A stretch of DNA of 64,000 nt from Actibacterium sp. 188UL27-1 (GCF_016901225.1 NZ_JAFEUL010000010.1:62001-126000); one strand, 5' to 3'; positions 17,889 through 26,565 are shown, counted from the stretch's first letter. Numbers and translations: made by a program. The notes: a model not told the origin generated them from the letters alone.

Positions 17889-18461
17889 TCACCGGCGGCG
17901 GTCGCGGCGCGAACTCATCGGTTGGAACGCCACACCGACATGGGCCTCACAATAGGGTTTGCCGGCCTGGACAGGGAGACCACAAAACCAAAAGTCGTCG
18001 GTGGCGGGATCACCGATGGGCCATTTGCAAGTACGCTCTGTCAATTCCATCAGGCCCAGCCTTTTGGCTTTCTTTTCAACCTCGCGGACGCTGGCCAGCG
18101 CTTCGGGGCTGATTTCGTTTGCGGATGGCTGGGGGGGCAGAGGTTGGCCTGCCGGGATGATCTGCTTGCGCGCCGGGATCACCGCGGGGCTGCGTTCGGG
18201 TTCCGGCGCAGGCTCGGCTGCCACTTCCTTAGGCGCCGGCTTTGCCTTTATCGCCTCGGGCTTGGCGGCCGGTTTTTCCTTGACCGCGGGTTTTTGTGGA
18301 GCGGCCCCACCGGTCGTTCGGTTTGACAGCCCAAGGCGATGGACCTTACCAATCACGGCATTGCGGGTCACACCCCCTAATTCCTTGGCGATCTGGCTGG
18401 CGCTCTGGCCATCGCCCCACATCTTTTTGAGTACTTCGACGCGTTCATCGGTCCAGGACAT
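17889..18461 (-). CDS. gcrA: cell cycle regulator GcrA
   Basis: 190 aa. N-terminal DNA-binding domain beginning SWTDERVEVLKKMW, with the helix-turn-helix SASQIAKELGGVTRNAVIGK; a variable lysine/alanine/proline-rich linker; and the conserved C-terminus CKWPIGDP...FCGLPVQAGKPYC. GcrA binds RNA polymerase sigma-70 and methylated GANTC sites and activates cell cycle genes in alphaproteobacteria. Divergent from the ABC-2 permease gene. Confidence 0.95.
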   Translation of the reverse strand: MSWTDERVEVLKKMWGDGQSASQIAKELGGVTRNAVIGKVHRLGLSNRTTGGAAPQKPAVKEKPAAKPEAIKAKPAPKEVAAEPAPEPERSPAVIPARKQIIPAGQPLPPQPSANEISPEALASVREVEKKAKRLGLMELTERTCKWPIGDPATDDFWFCGLPVQAGKPYCEAHVGVAFQPMSSRRDRRR

Positions 18462-18591
18462 AGCGGCTCCTTCGGGTGCCTGGCAGACCAGACCCGATCC
18501 CCGGGGCCCACCTTGGCATAATCAACAGACACTCTATCCTATGGATGCTTCCGGGGGGTTACAAGCATCCCACTGCAAGAAAGGACAGCGT

Positions 18592-19395
18592 ATGGAGATC
18601 AACGCCGCCATGGGCCAGCGCCGATTTGGTCGGGTGAATTGGCTGGGTATGTATACCCTGGCCGAGCGGGAGGCACGCCGTTTCCTGGCGGTTTGGACCC
18701 AAACCTTGCTGGGGCCATTGGTGACTGCGGGTCTATTCCTGGCCGTGTTTTCGCTGGCCATCGGTCCGGGACGTGGCGACGTGATGGGCGTGCCGTTCAT
18801 GACCTTCCTTGCGCCGGGCTTGCTGATGATGACGGTCATTCAGAACGCGTTTGCCAATACGTCATCCTCGATCGTGATCGCCAAGGTGCAAGGCAACATT
18901 GTCGATACGCTCATGCCGCCGTTGTCGGCAGGTGAGTTGGTGACAGGATATCTTGCCGGCGGGCTGGCGCGTGGCATGATCGTGGCGCTTGCCATCGCCG
19001 TTGTGATGATCACGGTCCTGGGCATCGGCATGGCCCATCCGGTTTGGGCGCTGGTTTTTGTTGTGCTGGGCGCGACATTCATGGGGGCGCTGGGTATTAT
19101 CGCCGCCATTTTTGCCAACAAATTCGACCAGATGGCTGCGATAACCAACTTTATCGTGGTGCCGTTATCATTTTTATCGGGCACGTTTTATTCGATTGAG
19201 GCATTGCCGCCCAGTTTGCAAGCGATCACCCATTGGAACCCGGTCTTCTACCTGATTGATGGGGTGCGGTACGGTGTGATCGGCGTTTCGGACAGCTCTC
19301 CATGGCTGGGCCTTGGCGTTTGTCTCGCGGCGACAGGGGTTGTGGTCAGCCTGTGCTGGTACTGGTTCCGCACCGGCTATCGGATGAAACCCTAG
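18592..19395 (+). CDS. ABC-2 type transporter permease
   Basis: 267 aa, six membrane helices in the ABC-2 pattern, with the typical sequence LSGTFYSIEALPPSLQAITHWNPVFYLIDGVRYG near the C-terminus. Such permeases export polysaccharides, drugs or lipids together with a separate ATPase. The start at 18592 follows AAGGA at good spacing; an ATG at 18541 is in frame but lacks a site. No ATPase gene is adjacent, so the partner is encoded elsewhere. The 3' end overlaps the opposing gene by four bases. Confidence 0.9.
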   Translation: MEINAAMGQRRFGRVNWLGMYTLAEREARRFLAVWTQTLLGPLVTAGLFLAVFSLAIGPGRGDVMGVPFMTFLAPGLLMMTVIQNAFANTSSSIVIAKVQGNIVDTLMPPLSAGELVTGYLAGGLARGMIVALAIAVVMITVLGIGMAHPVWALVFVVLGATFMGALGIIAAIFANKFDQMAAITNFIVVPLSFLSGTFYSIEALPPSLQAITHWNPVFYLIDGVRYGVIGVSDSSPWLGLGVCLAATGVVVSLCWYWFRTGYRMKP

Positions 19396-19790
19396 ACACC
19401 AACCTCAGGGCCGAGGCACAGCATTTCGTCATCGGTGTTACCGGCTTCGTACAGTTCCGTCGCGTTGGGATCATCCTCAAACAGGGCGCGTAAACTGTTG
19501 CCTTGCTTGAAAAACGTCCAGCATTGCGGATCTTCACGGTCTTCATAGACGAAACAGATGAACTCCCCACTTTGATACCACGTGCCGTCCTTGCATTCGC
19601 CATCCAGGAATGACCATCGCACGCGGTTGTTCGGAAGGTACTGTTCAACCCCATAGGCCTGACCGTCATTGTAAAAATACAGCGTTTTGCCTTGGGTATA
19701 GGCATCGAACTCCGCCGCCGACATCGGGGTTTCCGCAAGAACGGGCGTGACAGTGGCGATGAGGAACGCGAAATAAACCGCAAAACGCAT
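19392..19790 (-). CDS. secreted hypothetical protein
   Basis: 132 aa with a signal peptide (MRFAVYFAFLIATVTPVLA). The mature part has the pattern TLYFYNDGQAYGVEQYLPNNRVRW, a cysteine pair (GECKDG, FICF) and a further QCW, suggesting a small disulfide-bonded periplasmic protein. Similar proteins are frequent in Rhodobacterales but I know no function. AGGAG precedes the ATG at 19790; the longer in-frame extension is rejected for that reason. Convergent with the ABC-2 permease. Confidence 0.8.
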   Translation of the reverse strand: MRFAVYFAFLIATVTPVLAETPMSAAEFDAYTQGKTLYFYNDGQAYGVEQYLPNNRVRWSFLDGECKDGTWYQSGEFICFVYEDREDPQCWTFFKQGNSLRALFEDDPNATELYEAGNTDDEMLCLGPEVGV

Positions 19791-19940
19791 GTAAGGCTCC
19801 TGACAACAAGGGTGCTGGATCAGAGATAGGGGTCGCATGCGGGTGACGCCAGTCCCATCGCCGAGAACACGCGGTTCGCTGCCCCTTTTCACCGGCCCGG
19901 CAGTGGCATAGATCAGGGTGATCGCAGGAGATCCAAATAT

Positions 19941-21158
19941 ATGGCGTTTTTCAAAAAGCTGAAGGATCGGATGTTCAGGTCATCCTCCAGGCTCGAAGAG
20001 GGGTTGGACGCGATTGTCGAAGATGGCGGAACTGTCGAACGCACGGAGGCGCCCGCAGCGCTGGACACCCCATCGGCCGCGCCTGACGCTGCGCTGCCGG
20101 TACCCGATGTTGCCTCTGCGGATTTGCCTGAGCTGCCAGCCGCTGGGGAACAATCGGTCTTACCACCTGACCCTACGCCGCAGGACCCGCCCGTCCCAGC
20201 GGCGCATCCAGATCCGGCACCCGCCCTGTCTGACGTCCCGCCCGAGCCTCCCGATGATGTTGGGGCGTCACAACCTGACAGACCGGGGCTGCTGGGTCGT
20301 TTGATGGGGCGCGGCGCAGCACCCGTCATGCGGCGCGTGTTGGACGACGATATGCTAGAGCAACTCGAAGAACTGTTGATCGCCTCGGATATGGGCGTCG
20401 ATACGGCCCTGCGCGTGACCGCCAACATGGCCGAAGGACGGTTCGGCAAACGCATGTCCACCGAAGAGATCAAGGCCGTCCTGTCCCAAGAAATCGCCAG
20501 GGTTATGGAACCGGTCGCCCGCCCGTTGCCACTTTATCCCTCACGCCCGCAGGTCGTCCTGGTCGTGGGCGTCAATGGCTCGGGCAAAACCACCACAATC
20601 GGAAAGTTGTCCAGCCAATTCCGCGCGGCGGGTAAAAACGTCGTGATCGCGGCGGGCGATACCTTTCGCGCCGCTGCCGTCGAACAGCTTCAGGTCTGGG
20701 GAGATCGCGCCGGTGTGCCGGTTCTGACGGCGCCGGAAGGGTCAGACCCCGCCTCCCTCGCCTTTGATGCGCTCACAAAGGCACAGGAAGAGGGGGCTGA
20801 CCTTTTGATGATCGACACGGCGGGCCGGCTGCAAAACCGCGCCGATCTGATGGAAGAGCTGTCAAAAATCGTGCGCGTCATTCGCAAGAAAGACCCCGAC
20901 GCCCCCCACAATACCCTGCTCGTGCTCGACGCCACGACCGGCCAGAACGCGTTGAACCAGGTCGAAACCTTCCAAAAGCTCGCCGATGTCTCGGGCCTCG
21001 TGATGACCAAACTGGATGGCACGGCCAAAGGCGGTGTCCTGGTTGCGCTGGCCGACAAGTTTGGCCTGCCGATCCATGCCATTGGTGTGGGCGAGCAAAT
21101 TGATGACCTGGCCCCCTTCGACCCGGAGGAATTTGCCCAGGCCCTCACGGGCACCTAA
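19941..21158 (+). CDS. ftsY: signal recognition particle receptor FtsY
   Basis: 405 aa. Acidic, proline-rich A domain (about 1-120) for membrane contact, then the N domain and the SRP GTPase: G1 GVNGSGKTT at 210-218, DTAGR near 292, TKLD near 354, and the family C-terminus GVGEQIDDLAPFDPEEFA. Receives ribosomes with SRP at the inner membrane. Followed by the GC-rich hairpin element at 21159-21228. Confidence 0.96.
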   Translation: MAFFKKLKDRMFRSSSRLEEGLDAIVEDGGTVERTEAPAALDTPSAAPDAALPVPDVASADLPELPAAGEQSVLPPDPTPQDPPVPAAHPDPAPALSDVPPEPPDDVGASQPDRPGLLGRLMGRGAAPVMRRVLDDDMLEQLEELLIASDMGVDTALRVTANMAEGRFGKRMSTEEIKAVLSQEIARVMEPVARPLPLYPSRPQVVLVVGVNGSGKTTTIGKLSSQFRAAGKNVVIAAGDTFRAAAVEQLQVWGDRAGVPVLTAPEGSDPASLAFDALTKAQEEGADLLMIDTAGRLQNRADLMEELSKIVRVIRKKDPDAPHNTLLVLDATTGQNALNQVETFQKLADVSGLVMTKLDGTAKGGVLVALADKFGLPIHAIGVGEQIDDLAPFDPEEFAQALTGT

Positions 21159-21228
21159 TCCCTTCTTATTGTTAAAAATATTCCGGGGGAGCAGCCAACG
21201 GCTGCGGGGGCTGGCCCCCGATCCGCCC
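21159..21228. repeat. intergenic AT-block plus GC-rich double hairpin
   Basis: Directly after the ftsY stop: an AT-rich block (CTTCTTATTGTTAAAAATATT) then two hairpins, GCAGCC-AAC-GGCTGC and GGGGG-CTGG-CCCCC. From memory, elements of this type recur between genes in Rhodobacterales genomes; a genome search would settle that. It could act as a terminator or mRNA-stabilising structure. It ends just before the ATG of the next gene, which has no clear Shine-Dalgarno sequence. Confidence 0.5.
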
Positions 21229-21229
21229 G

Positions 21230-22147
21230 ATGGAGCCTGTGATCGCCGACTGGATCATCTCACTGGAAGGCACGTCTGCCGGTCACCGCGTCGCTTTGAT
21301 CCTGGCGCTGATCGCAGCATTGCTGCACGCCATATTCGGTGCGCTGCAAAAGGGGCGGCACGATCCGTTCCTGGTGCGCGGCATAATCGATGTCTGGTTG
21401 ATCATCCTGGCGCTGCCCATGGCAGTGTTCCTGGTTCCCTGGCCGCAAGGCAACCAATGGTTGATCCTGCTGGGCGCCATGGGCATCCACTTTGTCTACA
21501 AACTCGGGCAAGCCATGGCCTATACCCGCGGGGACTACACGGTGGTCTACCCGGTCGTACGCGGCACCGGGCCCCTTTTCACGGTGATCGGTGCCTATCT
21601 GATCTTCGGGGAGACTTTCAACCTGACCCAATGGTTGGGTGTTGCGGTTCTGCTGAGCGGGATCTTCGGCCTCGCCGCCTACAACCTGCGCCATATCGAG
21701 GTCGGGCGGGAGACGCTGGTCCCCGCCCTGTGGTTCGCCGTCGGCACCGGCGCCATGGTTGCGGTCTACACGACCTATGACGCATATGGCATCCGCGCCA
21801 CGCCCAACCCGTTCACCTTTCTGGCCTGGTTCTTCGTCGTCACGTCCCTCGATTTTCCGCTGATCGCCCTGTGGCGCTATCGCCATATGCCCGACCCGCC
21901 GCCAATCACCGGCCTGATCACCAAGGGTTTTTTTGGCGCGCTGGTCGCATTCGGCAGCTTTGGCTCGGTCATGCTGGCCACCCGGCTGGACAAGGTGGGG
22001 GAGGCGGCGGTGCTGCGCGAGACCTCCACCGTCTTTGCCGCCGCCATCGGCGTCCTATTTCTTAAGGAAACCGTGGGCCCGCGCAGGCTGTTCCTGATGG
22101 GGTTGATCGCGGCGGGTGCCGTGATAGTGGAAGCGGCAGGCAGCTAG
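21230..22147 (+). CDS. EamA/DMT-family transporter
   Basis: 305 aa, about ten membrane helices in two EamA repeats (first with HAIFGALQKG, second with RETSTVFAAAIGVLFLKE). Substrate unknown. The start follows the hairpin element directly; with no visible ribosome site the exact start is less certain, though the N-terminus with one short amphipathic stretch before helix 1 is reasonable. Ends ten bases before yciB, so co-transcribed with it. Confidence 0.88.
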   Translation: MEPVIADWIISLEGTSAGHRVALILALIAALLHAIFGALQKGRHDPFLVRGIIDVWLIILALPMAVFLVPWPQGNQWLILLGAMGIHFVYKLGQAMAYTRGDYTVVYPVVRGTGPLFTVIGAYLIFGETFNLTQWLGVAVLLSGIFGLAAYNLRHIEVGRETLVPALWFAVGTGAMVAVYTTYDAYGIRATPNPFTFLAWFFVVTSLDFPLIALWRYRHMPDPPPITGLITKGFFGALVAFGSFGSVMLATRLDKVGEAAVLRETSTVFAAAIGVLFLKETVGPRRLFLMGLIAAGAVIVEAAGS

Positions 22148-22156
22148 AGGCAGGCA

Positions 22157-22795
22157 ATGACCAATACATCCGGGCAAGAGACGCCTGAACCCAAACCGAT
22201 CAGTCCCGCGTTAAAGCAGTCCTTGGAGCTTGGGCCGCCGCTGCTGTTCTTTGTTGTGTATCTGTGGATCAAGGACCGAACCTACACCTTTGGGGGAGTC
22301 GATTACGACGGTTTCATCGTGGCTGCCGCCGGGTTCGTCCCCATATTGCTGGTTTCAATCGCTGTGCTTTGGTGGCTGACTGGCAAGCTCAGCCGCATCC
22401 AGGTGCTCACGGCTTTCATGGTCATCGTCTTTGGCGGACTGACCGTTTGGTTCAATGACGGCAATTTCTTCAAGATGAAGACGACTATTGTCTATGCCAT
22501 CTTCGCCGCCGTGTTGGGGGTCGGTCTGTTGCGCGGGCAAAGTTATCTGGCCTGGGTCATGGACGAAATGATGCCGATGGAACATGAGGGCTGGATGATC
22601 CTGACCCGTAGCCTGACCCTGGCATTTGCTGTGCTGGCCATTGCGAATGAGATCATCTGGCGCATGATGTCCGAAACCACTTGGGTCGTGATCGAGACGT
22701 TCGGCTTTCCCATCGCGCTTTTTGCCTTTTTATCTTTCCAGATCATCCGCTTGCAGGATTACCTGATTGAGGATGATAGCGAAGATGAGGCGTGA
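22157..22795 (+). CDS. yciB: YciB/IspZ-family inner membrane septation protein
   Basis: 212 aa, five or six membrane helices. Typical sequence: LELGPPLLFFVVYL near the start, HFF-like GNFFKMKTT in the middle, NEIIWR in helix four. YciB (IspZ, intracellular septation protein A) contributes to envelope synthesis and cell division in enterobacteria. N- and C-termini are acidic and extended. Operon with the EamA gene. Confidence 0.92.
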   Translation: MTNTSGQETPEPKPISPALKQSLELGPPLLFFVVYLWIKDRTYTFGGVDYDGFIVAAAGFVPILLVSIAVLWWLTGKLSRIQVLTAFMVIVFGGLTVWFNDGNFFKMKTTIVYAIFAAVLGVGLLRGQSYLAWVMDEMMPMEHEGWMILTRSLTLAFAVLAIANEIIWRMMSETTWVVIETFGFPIALFAFLSFQIIRLQDYLIEDDSEDEA

Positions 22796-23024
22796 TCAGG
22801 CCTGTCCCATCGGGAAAAAGATCGGCGCGATGGGCATTTTTGCCAGCCGTCACAAGCGCCGGCTTGGTGCATCCGGCAAGGCTGCTCGCAGATCTGGCAG
22901 CGATAGGATCGCCCGACAGAACAAAAAAGACCGGGCGGGCATGAGCCAACCAATGGCAAATACATCGGTCACGATGGGCAACGGGGCGGCTTGACCCGGC
23001 TTGGGCAGAGGCGTATTTCGAAGA
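22796..23024. other. gene-free stretch between yciB and the metZ riboswitch
   Basis: Several frames are open but none has consistent codon use or a recognisable product. The minus frame ending right at the yciB stop would need a nonsense codon read through. The metZ promoter is expected at the right-hand end. Confidence 0.5.
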
Positions 23025-23080
23025 CCGTGGTGATTTGTATACCGGATTGCGGGCCACGTTAAACACTCCGCTAAAGAGGT
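23025..23080 (+). ncRNA. SAM-II riboswitch (metA motif)
   Basis: The leader of metZ matches the SAM-II aptamer as known from alphaproteobacteria: stem strand CGTGG (23026-23030) followed by TGATTTG, then the closing strand CCACG (23054-23058), the conserved TTAAA, and the pseudoknot strand CGCTAAAGAGG (23069-23079) ending about 65 bases before the metZ ATG. The aptamer binds S-adenosylmethionine and, in the known cases, lowers expression of the downstream methionine gene by covering the ribosome site. Gene context agrees exactly. Confidence 0.9.
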
Positions 23081-23143
23081 CAGAGACGGGCGACCCGATC
23101 ACTGGCTTTGTGGCAAGGGACCGTTTCGAAAGGATTTTTACCG

Positions 23144-24322
23144 ATGAGCGATCACAAGACCCGGACCAAGCTGGTCCATGGTGGCACGCGGCGCAGCCAA
23201 TATGGTGAGGTCAGCGAAGCGATTTTTCTGACCCAGGGCTTTGTCTATGACACGGCGGAGGCAGCGGAGGCGCGGTTCCTGAAAGCAGGCGAGGATGAGT
23301 TCATCTACGCCCGTTACGGCAACCCCACGGTGCGGATGTTCGAAGAGCGTATTGCCGGATTGGAAGGTGCCGAAGACGCGTTTGCCACAGCATCTGGTAT
23401 GGCCGCGGTCTCGGGCGCGCTTATGTCGATGCTGAAAGCCGGGGACCATGTTGTCTCCGGGCGCGCGCTGTTCGGGTCATGCCTTTATGTGTTGGAGGAG
23501 GTTTTGACCCGTTTCGGGGTCGAGGTGACATTCGTTGATGGGACCGATCTGGCGGCGTGGAAGGGGGCGATCCGGCCTGACACGACGGCAGTATTCCTTG
23601 AAAGCATCTCGAACCCGGTTCTGGAGGTGATCGATATCGCGGCTGTGGCCAGGTTGGCCCATGCAGTGGGCGCCAAGGTCTTGGTAGATAACGTTTTTGC
23701 GACGCCGGTCTTTTCCCGCGTAATGGAGCAGGGCGCCGATGTCGTGATCTATTCGGCGACCAAGCACATGGACGGACAGGGCCGTGTTCTGGGTGGAGTT
23801 ATCCTTGGAGATCACGAGTTTATCCGAAAGACCGTGGAGCCTTATCTAAAACATACCGGTGGCGCGATGAGCCCGTTCACGGCGTGGATCCTGCTGAAAG
23901 GGTTGGAAACCATGGACTTGCGCTGCCGCGCGCAGGCTGGGTCAGCCCAGATCCTGGCCGAGGCATTGAGCGGGCATAAGCTGTTGAAAAGAGTGATTTA
24001 TCCCGGCCTGCCGAGCCACCCGCAGCATGTCGTTGCCCAAAGCCAGATGGAAGGCGGCGGCACCGTCCTGGCGATTGATATCGAGGGCGGGCAAGATGCG
24101 GCATTCCGGTTCCTCAACGCATTGAAAATATTTACGATTTCCAATAATTTGGGGGATGCGAAAAGTATCGTGACCCATCCCGCGACGACGACCCATCAGC
24201 GGCTGTCCGATGACCAGAAAGTGCTGTTGGGGATCTCTCCGGGTGTTGTGCGGATCAGCGTCGGGTTGGAGGATAGCGGTGATCTGGTGGCTGACATCAT
24301 GGCAGCGTTGGAGGCTGTCTGA
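23144..24322 (+). CDS. metZ: O-succinylhomoserine sulfhydrylase MetZ
   Basis: 392 aa. Cys/Met metabolism PLP enzyme: the PLP lysine is Lys207 in SATKHMDGQ, with YARYGNPT (56-63) and SNPVLEVIDI in their usual places. Converts O-succinylhomoserine (or the acetyl ester) and sulfide to homocysteine. The start at 23144 is chosen because the family begins here (HKTRTKLVHGG) and the upstream frame crosses the leader. Controlled by the SAM-II riboswitch. MetZ and MetY are close relatives; the sequence fits MetZ better. Confidence 0.93.
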   Translation: MSDHKTRTKLVHGGTRRSQYGEVSEAIFLTQGFVYDTAEAAEARFLKAGEDEFIYARYGNPTVRMFEERIAGLEGAEDAFATASGMAAVSGALMSMLKAGDHVVSGRALFGSCLYVLEEVLTRFGVEVTFVDGTDLAAWKGAIRPDTTAVFLESISNPVLEVIDIAAVARLAHAVGAKVLVDNVFATPVFSRVMEQGADVVIYSATKHMDGQGRVLGGVILGDHEFIRKTVEPYLKHTGGAMSPFTAWILLKGLETMDLRCRAQAGSAQILAEALSGHKLLKRVIYPGLPSHPQHVVAQSQMEGGGTVLAIDIEGGQDAAFRFLNALKIFTISNNLGDAKSIVTHPATTTHQRLSDDQKVLLGISPGVVRISVGLEDSGDLVADIMAALEAV

Positions 24323-24360
24323 CCCGCTGCAGGTCCGATGCACAATCGGTACACAAAGCA

Positions 24361-24402
24361 TACATATCCCATACATACGCGGCGAACGGGCCAGTTACCG
24401 GA
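24361..24402. repeat. dispersed intergenic element, copy B
   Basis: Matches copy A at 2239-2279: identical TACATATCCCATACA, then ACGC-GCG, CGG, CAG, TTA and CGGA in the same order. Just upstream is a small hairpin CCGAT-GCACA-ATCGG (24335-24349) which may end the metZ transcript. Lies between metZ and the VPLPA protein gene. Confidence 0.55.
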
Positions 24403-24561
24403 CATTCATGTCTGACACGGCGTAAAAAGCTCACCTTTAGCGCAAAGTGTCGTCACTTTTGGCAGCTATGTCTCGCAAGGTGGGGTAACTATGCCTCGTT
24501 CCCAATGTGCTTCAATTGCGATTGGCCCCGGATGTATTGGTAAAAAGGACGTAAACTTATC

Positions 24562-25221
24562 ATGTCCAGATTTGGCTCACCGACTTTGACCGCTGTCTTT
24601 GCCGCCTGCGCCGCGCTGATCTCGGCACCGGCGTTGGCCGTGACGTTTGGCTACCAGATGTCTATCAATGACCCGATCTTCAATTCGACCAATGGCAATG
24701 CGAATGTGCCTGACTTCCAATTGGAGAATATCTCGGATCTGGGCAGTGGTATCGGGATCACGGATTTTTCCTTGACGATCGGCAATACCGGGTTCAATTA
24801 CGATTTCGTGCGGATCCAGTCGGTCTTTACCGATCCGATGGGGGACCTGAAAGCGACCTTGAATACGGTGGGCACCGTCAACGACGGTGTGGGCGACGAC
24901 CTACTGGATTATGACTTTACCGGCTTTGACGCGGGTGACGCGTTCCGGTTTGAAGTGGATGTTGACCCTGACAGCGGGTCGCCAACGCAGGATTTCCGGC
25001 AGGTTCTGTTCCCGACGGCCTTGCTTTCGGTTACATTCTCGAACGGTAGCACGCTGTCCCAGAACTTGGCTCCGGCGAATACAGGCGTGACGGGTTACCG
25101 GTTTGCACAGACCGAGACGATCCCGGCACCTGTACCGCTGCCGGGCAGTCTTGCGCTGTATCTGAGTGCTGGTCTTGTTGGCGGTGGCCTGATGTTGCGG
25201 CGCCGCAAGATGCGGGCCTGA
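24562..25221 (+). CDS. secreted protein with VPLPA-type C-terminal sorting signal
   Basis: 219 aa. N-terminal signal peptide (about 1-26, ending SAPALA), a beta-rich middle without recognised domain, and a C-terminus made of VPLPGS, a hydrophobic helix and RRRKMRA. This is the VPLPA/PEP-CTERM layout, recognised and cut by exosortase-type membrane enzymes, so the protein is probably surface-attached or part of extracellular matrix. No exosortase gene is in the window. Preceded by a 240-base intergenic region; monocistronic. Confidence 0.8.
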   Translation: MSRFGSPTLTAVFAACAALISAPALAVTFGYQMSINDPIFNSTNGNANVPDFQLENISDLGSGIGITDFSLTIGNTGFNYDFVRIQSVFTDPMGDLKATLNTVGTVNDGVGDDLLDYDFTGFDAGDAFRFEVDVDPDSGSPTQDFRQVLFPTALLSVTFSNGSTLSQNLAPANTGVTGYRFAQTETIPAPVPLPGSLALYLSAGLVGGGLMLRRRKMRA

Positions 25222-25282
25222 CCTCCACGCGCTGGCTGTCTCTGCGAAAGATCTGCAAATTCTGACGCGAACACTCATCTGA

Positions 25283-25299
25283 ACGCGGTGTTCCCGCGT
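25283..25299. terminator. short hairpin after the VPLPA protein gene
   Basis: ACGCGG-TGTTC-CCGCGT, perfect six-base stem 61 bases after the stop at 25221, without a T run. Possible weak terminator or part of the folE2 leader. Confidence 0.3.
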
Positions 25300-25382
25300 A
25301 TGTGATATGTAGGAATTTGTAATCTCCTGTGATGGCACACATCTAGGATGCGCAGCTTCAGGGACCTGAAAGGGGGGCACCC

Positions 25383-26486
25383 ATGAATATTCATTCAAAA
25401 GATATGGACCGAGAGCCGAGCCGCGACGAGGCGGAAGCTGCCCTATCCCTGCTCAGGCACTGGGCTGGCCGGGTCAGCGACGTTGAGGTTGCGGATCTGG
25501 ACCCGTTGATCTCAAGGCTGGTACCGGGGCGTGAAGTGTCCAATTATCCGGCTTTGGCGCGCGCTTATCCTGAGGATTTTGAGGTCGACGAGGCCTATAA
25601 GGCGTCGATGCCCGATCTGCAGAACGGGCCCAGCAGCCTGATTCGCGGGGCCAAGCAGCAGATCCAACATGTGGGGATTTCCAACTTTCGGCTGCCGATC
25701 CGGTTTCATACCCGCGATAACGGCGATCTGACGCTGGAAACCAGCGTGACGGGCACGGTGAGCCTGGAGGCCGAGAAGAAGGGCATCAACATGTCCCGGA
25801 TCATGCGGACCTTTTACAAGCATGCCGGAGCGACGTTCAGCTTTGAGGTGATCGAGCGAGCGTTGGATGCCTACAAGCAGGATCTGGAGAGCTTTGACGC
25901 GCGGATCCAGATGCGGTTTTCCTTTCCGATGAAGGTTCAGTCACTGCGGTCAGGGCTAGAGGGATTTCAATATTACGACATCGCGCTGGAACTGGTTGAG
26001 CGCGACGGGGTGCGCAAGAAGATCATCCATCTGGATTACGTGTATTCATCGACCTGCCCCTGTTCCCTGGAGCTATCGGAGCATGCACGTCAGTTTCGCG
26101 GGCAGTTGGCAACGCCGCATTCCCAGCGATCGGTCGCGCGCGTTTCGGTCGAGGTGGATTGCGATGCGGATTGCCTGTGGTTTGAGGATCTGATCGATCT
26201 GTGCCGGGAGGCCGTACCGACGGAGACCCAGGTGATGGTCAAGCGCGAGGATGAACAGGCCTTTGCCGAACTTAATGCGGCCAATCCGATCTTTGTGGAA
26301 GATGCGGCGCGGTCATTCTGCGCGCAGTTGCAGACGGATGTTCGCATTGGCGATTTCCGGGTGGTGGCCAGCCACCAGGAAAGCCTGCACAGCCATGATG
26401 CGGTCAGTGTGTTGACTGAAGGCGAGACCTTTGCCGCCGACAGTCTGGACCCGAAGTTGTTTAACACGCTTTTCCATATCGGCTGA
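25383..26486 (+). CDS. folE2: GTP cyclohydrolase FolE2 (type IB)
   Basis: 367 aa. Converts GTP to dihydroneopterin triphosphate, the first step of folate and, in many bacteria, queuosine synthesis. Family features: VGISNFRLPI (metal and substrate region), STCPCSLELSEHARQ with the catalytic metal-binding cysteine, and QRSVARVSVEVD. FolE2 works with metals other than zinc and in several bacteria replaces FolE under zinc limitation. I see no obvious Zur site upstream, so here it may be the standing enzyme. Start ATG follows AGGGGGGC. Confidence 0.95.
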   Translation: MNIHSKDMDREPSRDEAEAALSLLRHWAGRVSDVEVADLDPLISRLVPGREVSNYPALARAYPEDFEVDEAYKASMPDLQNGPSSLIRGAKQQIQHVGISNFRLPIRFHTRDNGDLTLETSVTGTVSLEAEKKGINMSRIMRTFYKHAGATFSFEVIERALDAYKQDLESFDARIQMRFSFPMKVQSLRSGLEGFQYYDIALELVERDGVRKKIIHLDYVYSSTCPCSLELSEHARQFRGQLATPHSQRSVARVSVEVDCDADCLWFEDLIDLCREAVPTETQVMVKREDEQAFAELNAANPIFVEDAARSFCAQLQTDVRIGDFRVVASHQESLHSHDAVSVLTEGETFAADSLDPKLFNTLFHIG

Positions 26487-26510
26487 TGGATCGGTGGGAC
26501 GGACGCTGTT

Positions 26511-26536
26511 CCCAACCCGGCCTGTGCCGGGATGGG
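26511..26536. terminator. hairpin between convergent folE2 and lipoprotein genes
   Basis: CCCA-A-CCCGGC-CTGT-GCCGGG-A-TGGG, a strong stem with one mismatch, located between the two stops. Longer-range complementarity surrounds it (GGTGGGACGG at 26493 with CCCACCGTCCC near 26548). No T run, so termination would be Rho-assisted or structural. Confidence 0.5.
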
Positions 26537-26565
26537 AAGGCGCCCCGCCCACCGTCCCTTGACCG

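Noticed and set aside
17959-18591. Long plus-strand extension upstream of the ABC-2 permease
   Set aside because: It is the antisense shadow of gcrA; the permease has its own ATG with a good ribosome site at 18592.
22743-23102. Minus-strand frames opposite the metZ leader, including a cysteine-rich one and one ending exactly at the yciB stop
   Set aside because: They cross the SAM-II riboswitch or contain internal stops, show no consistent codon use and match nothing I know.
25240-25382. Possible Zur site in front of folE2
   Set aside because: folE2 is zinc-regulated in some bacteria, but no AT-rich inverted repeat of the Zur type is visible here.
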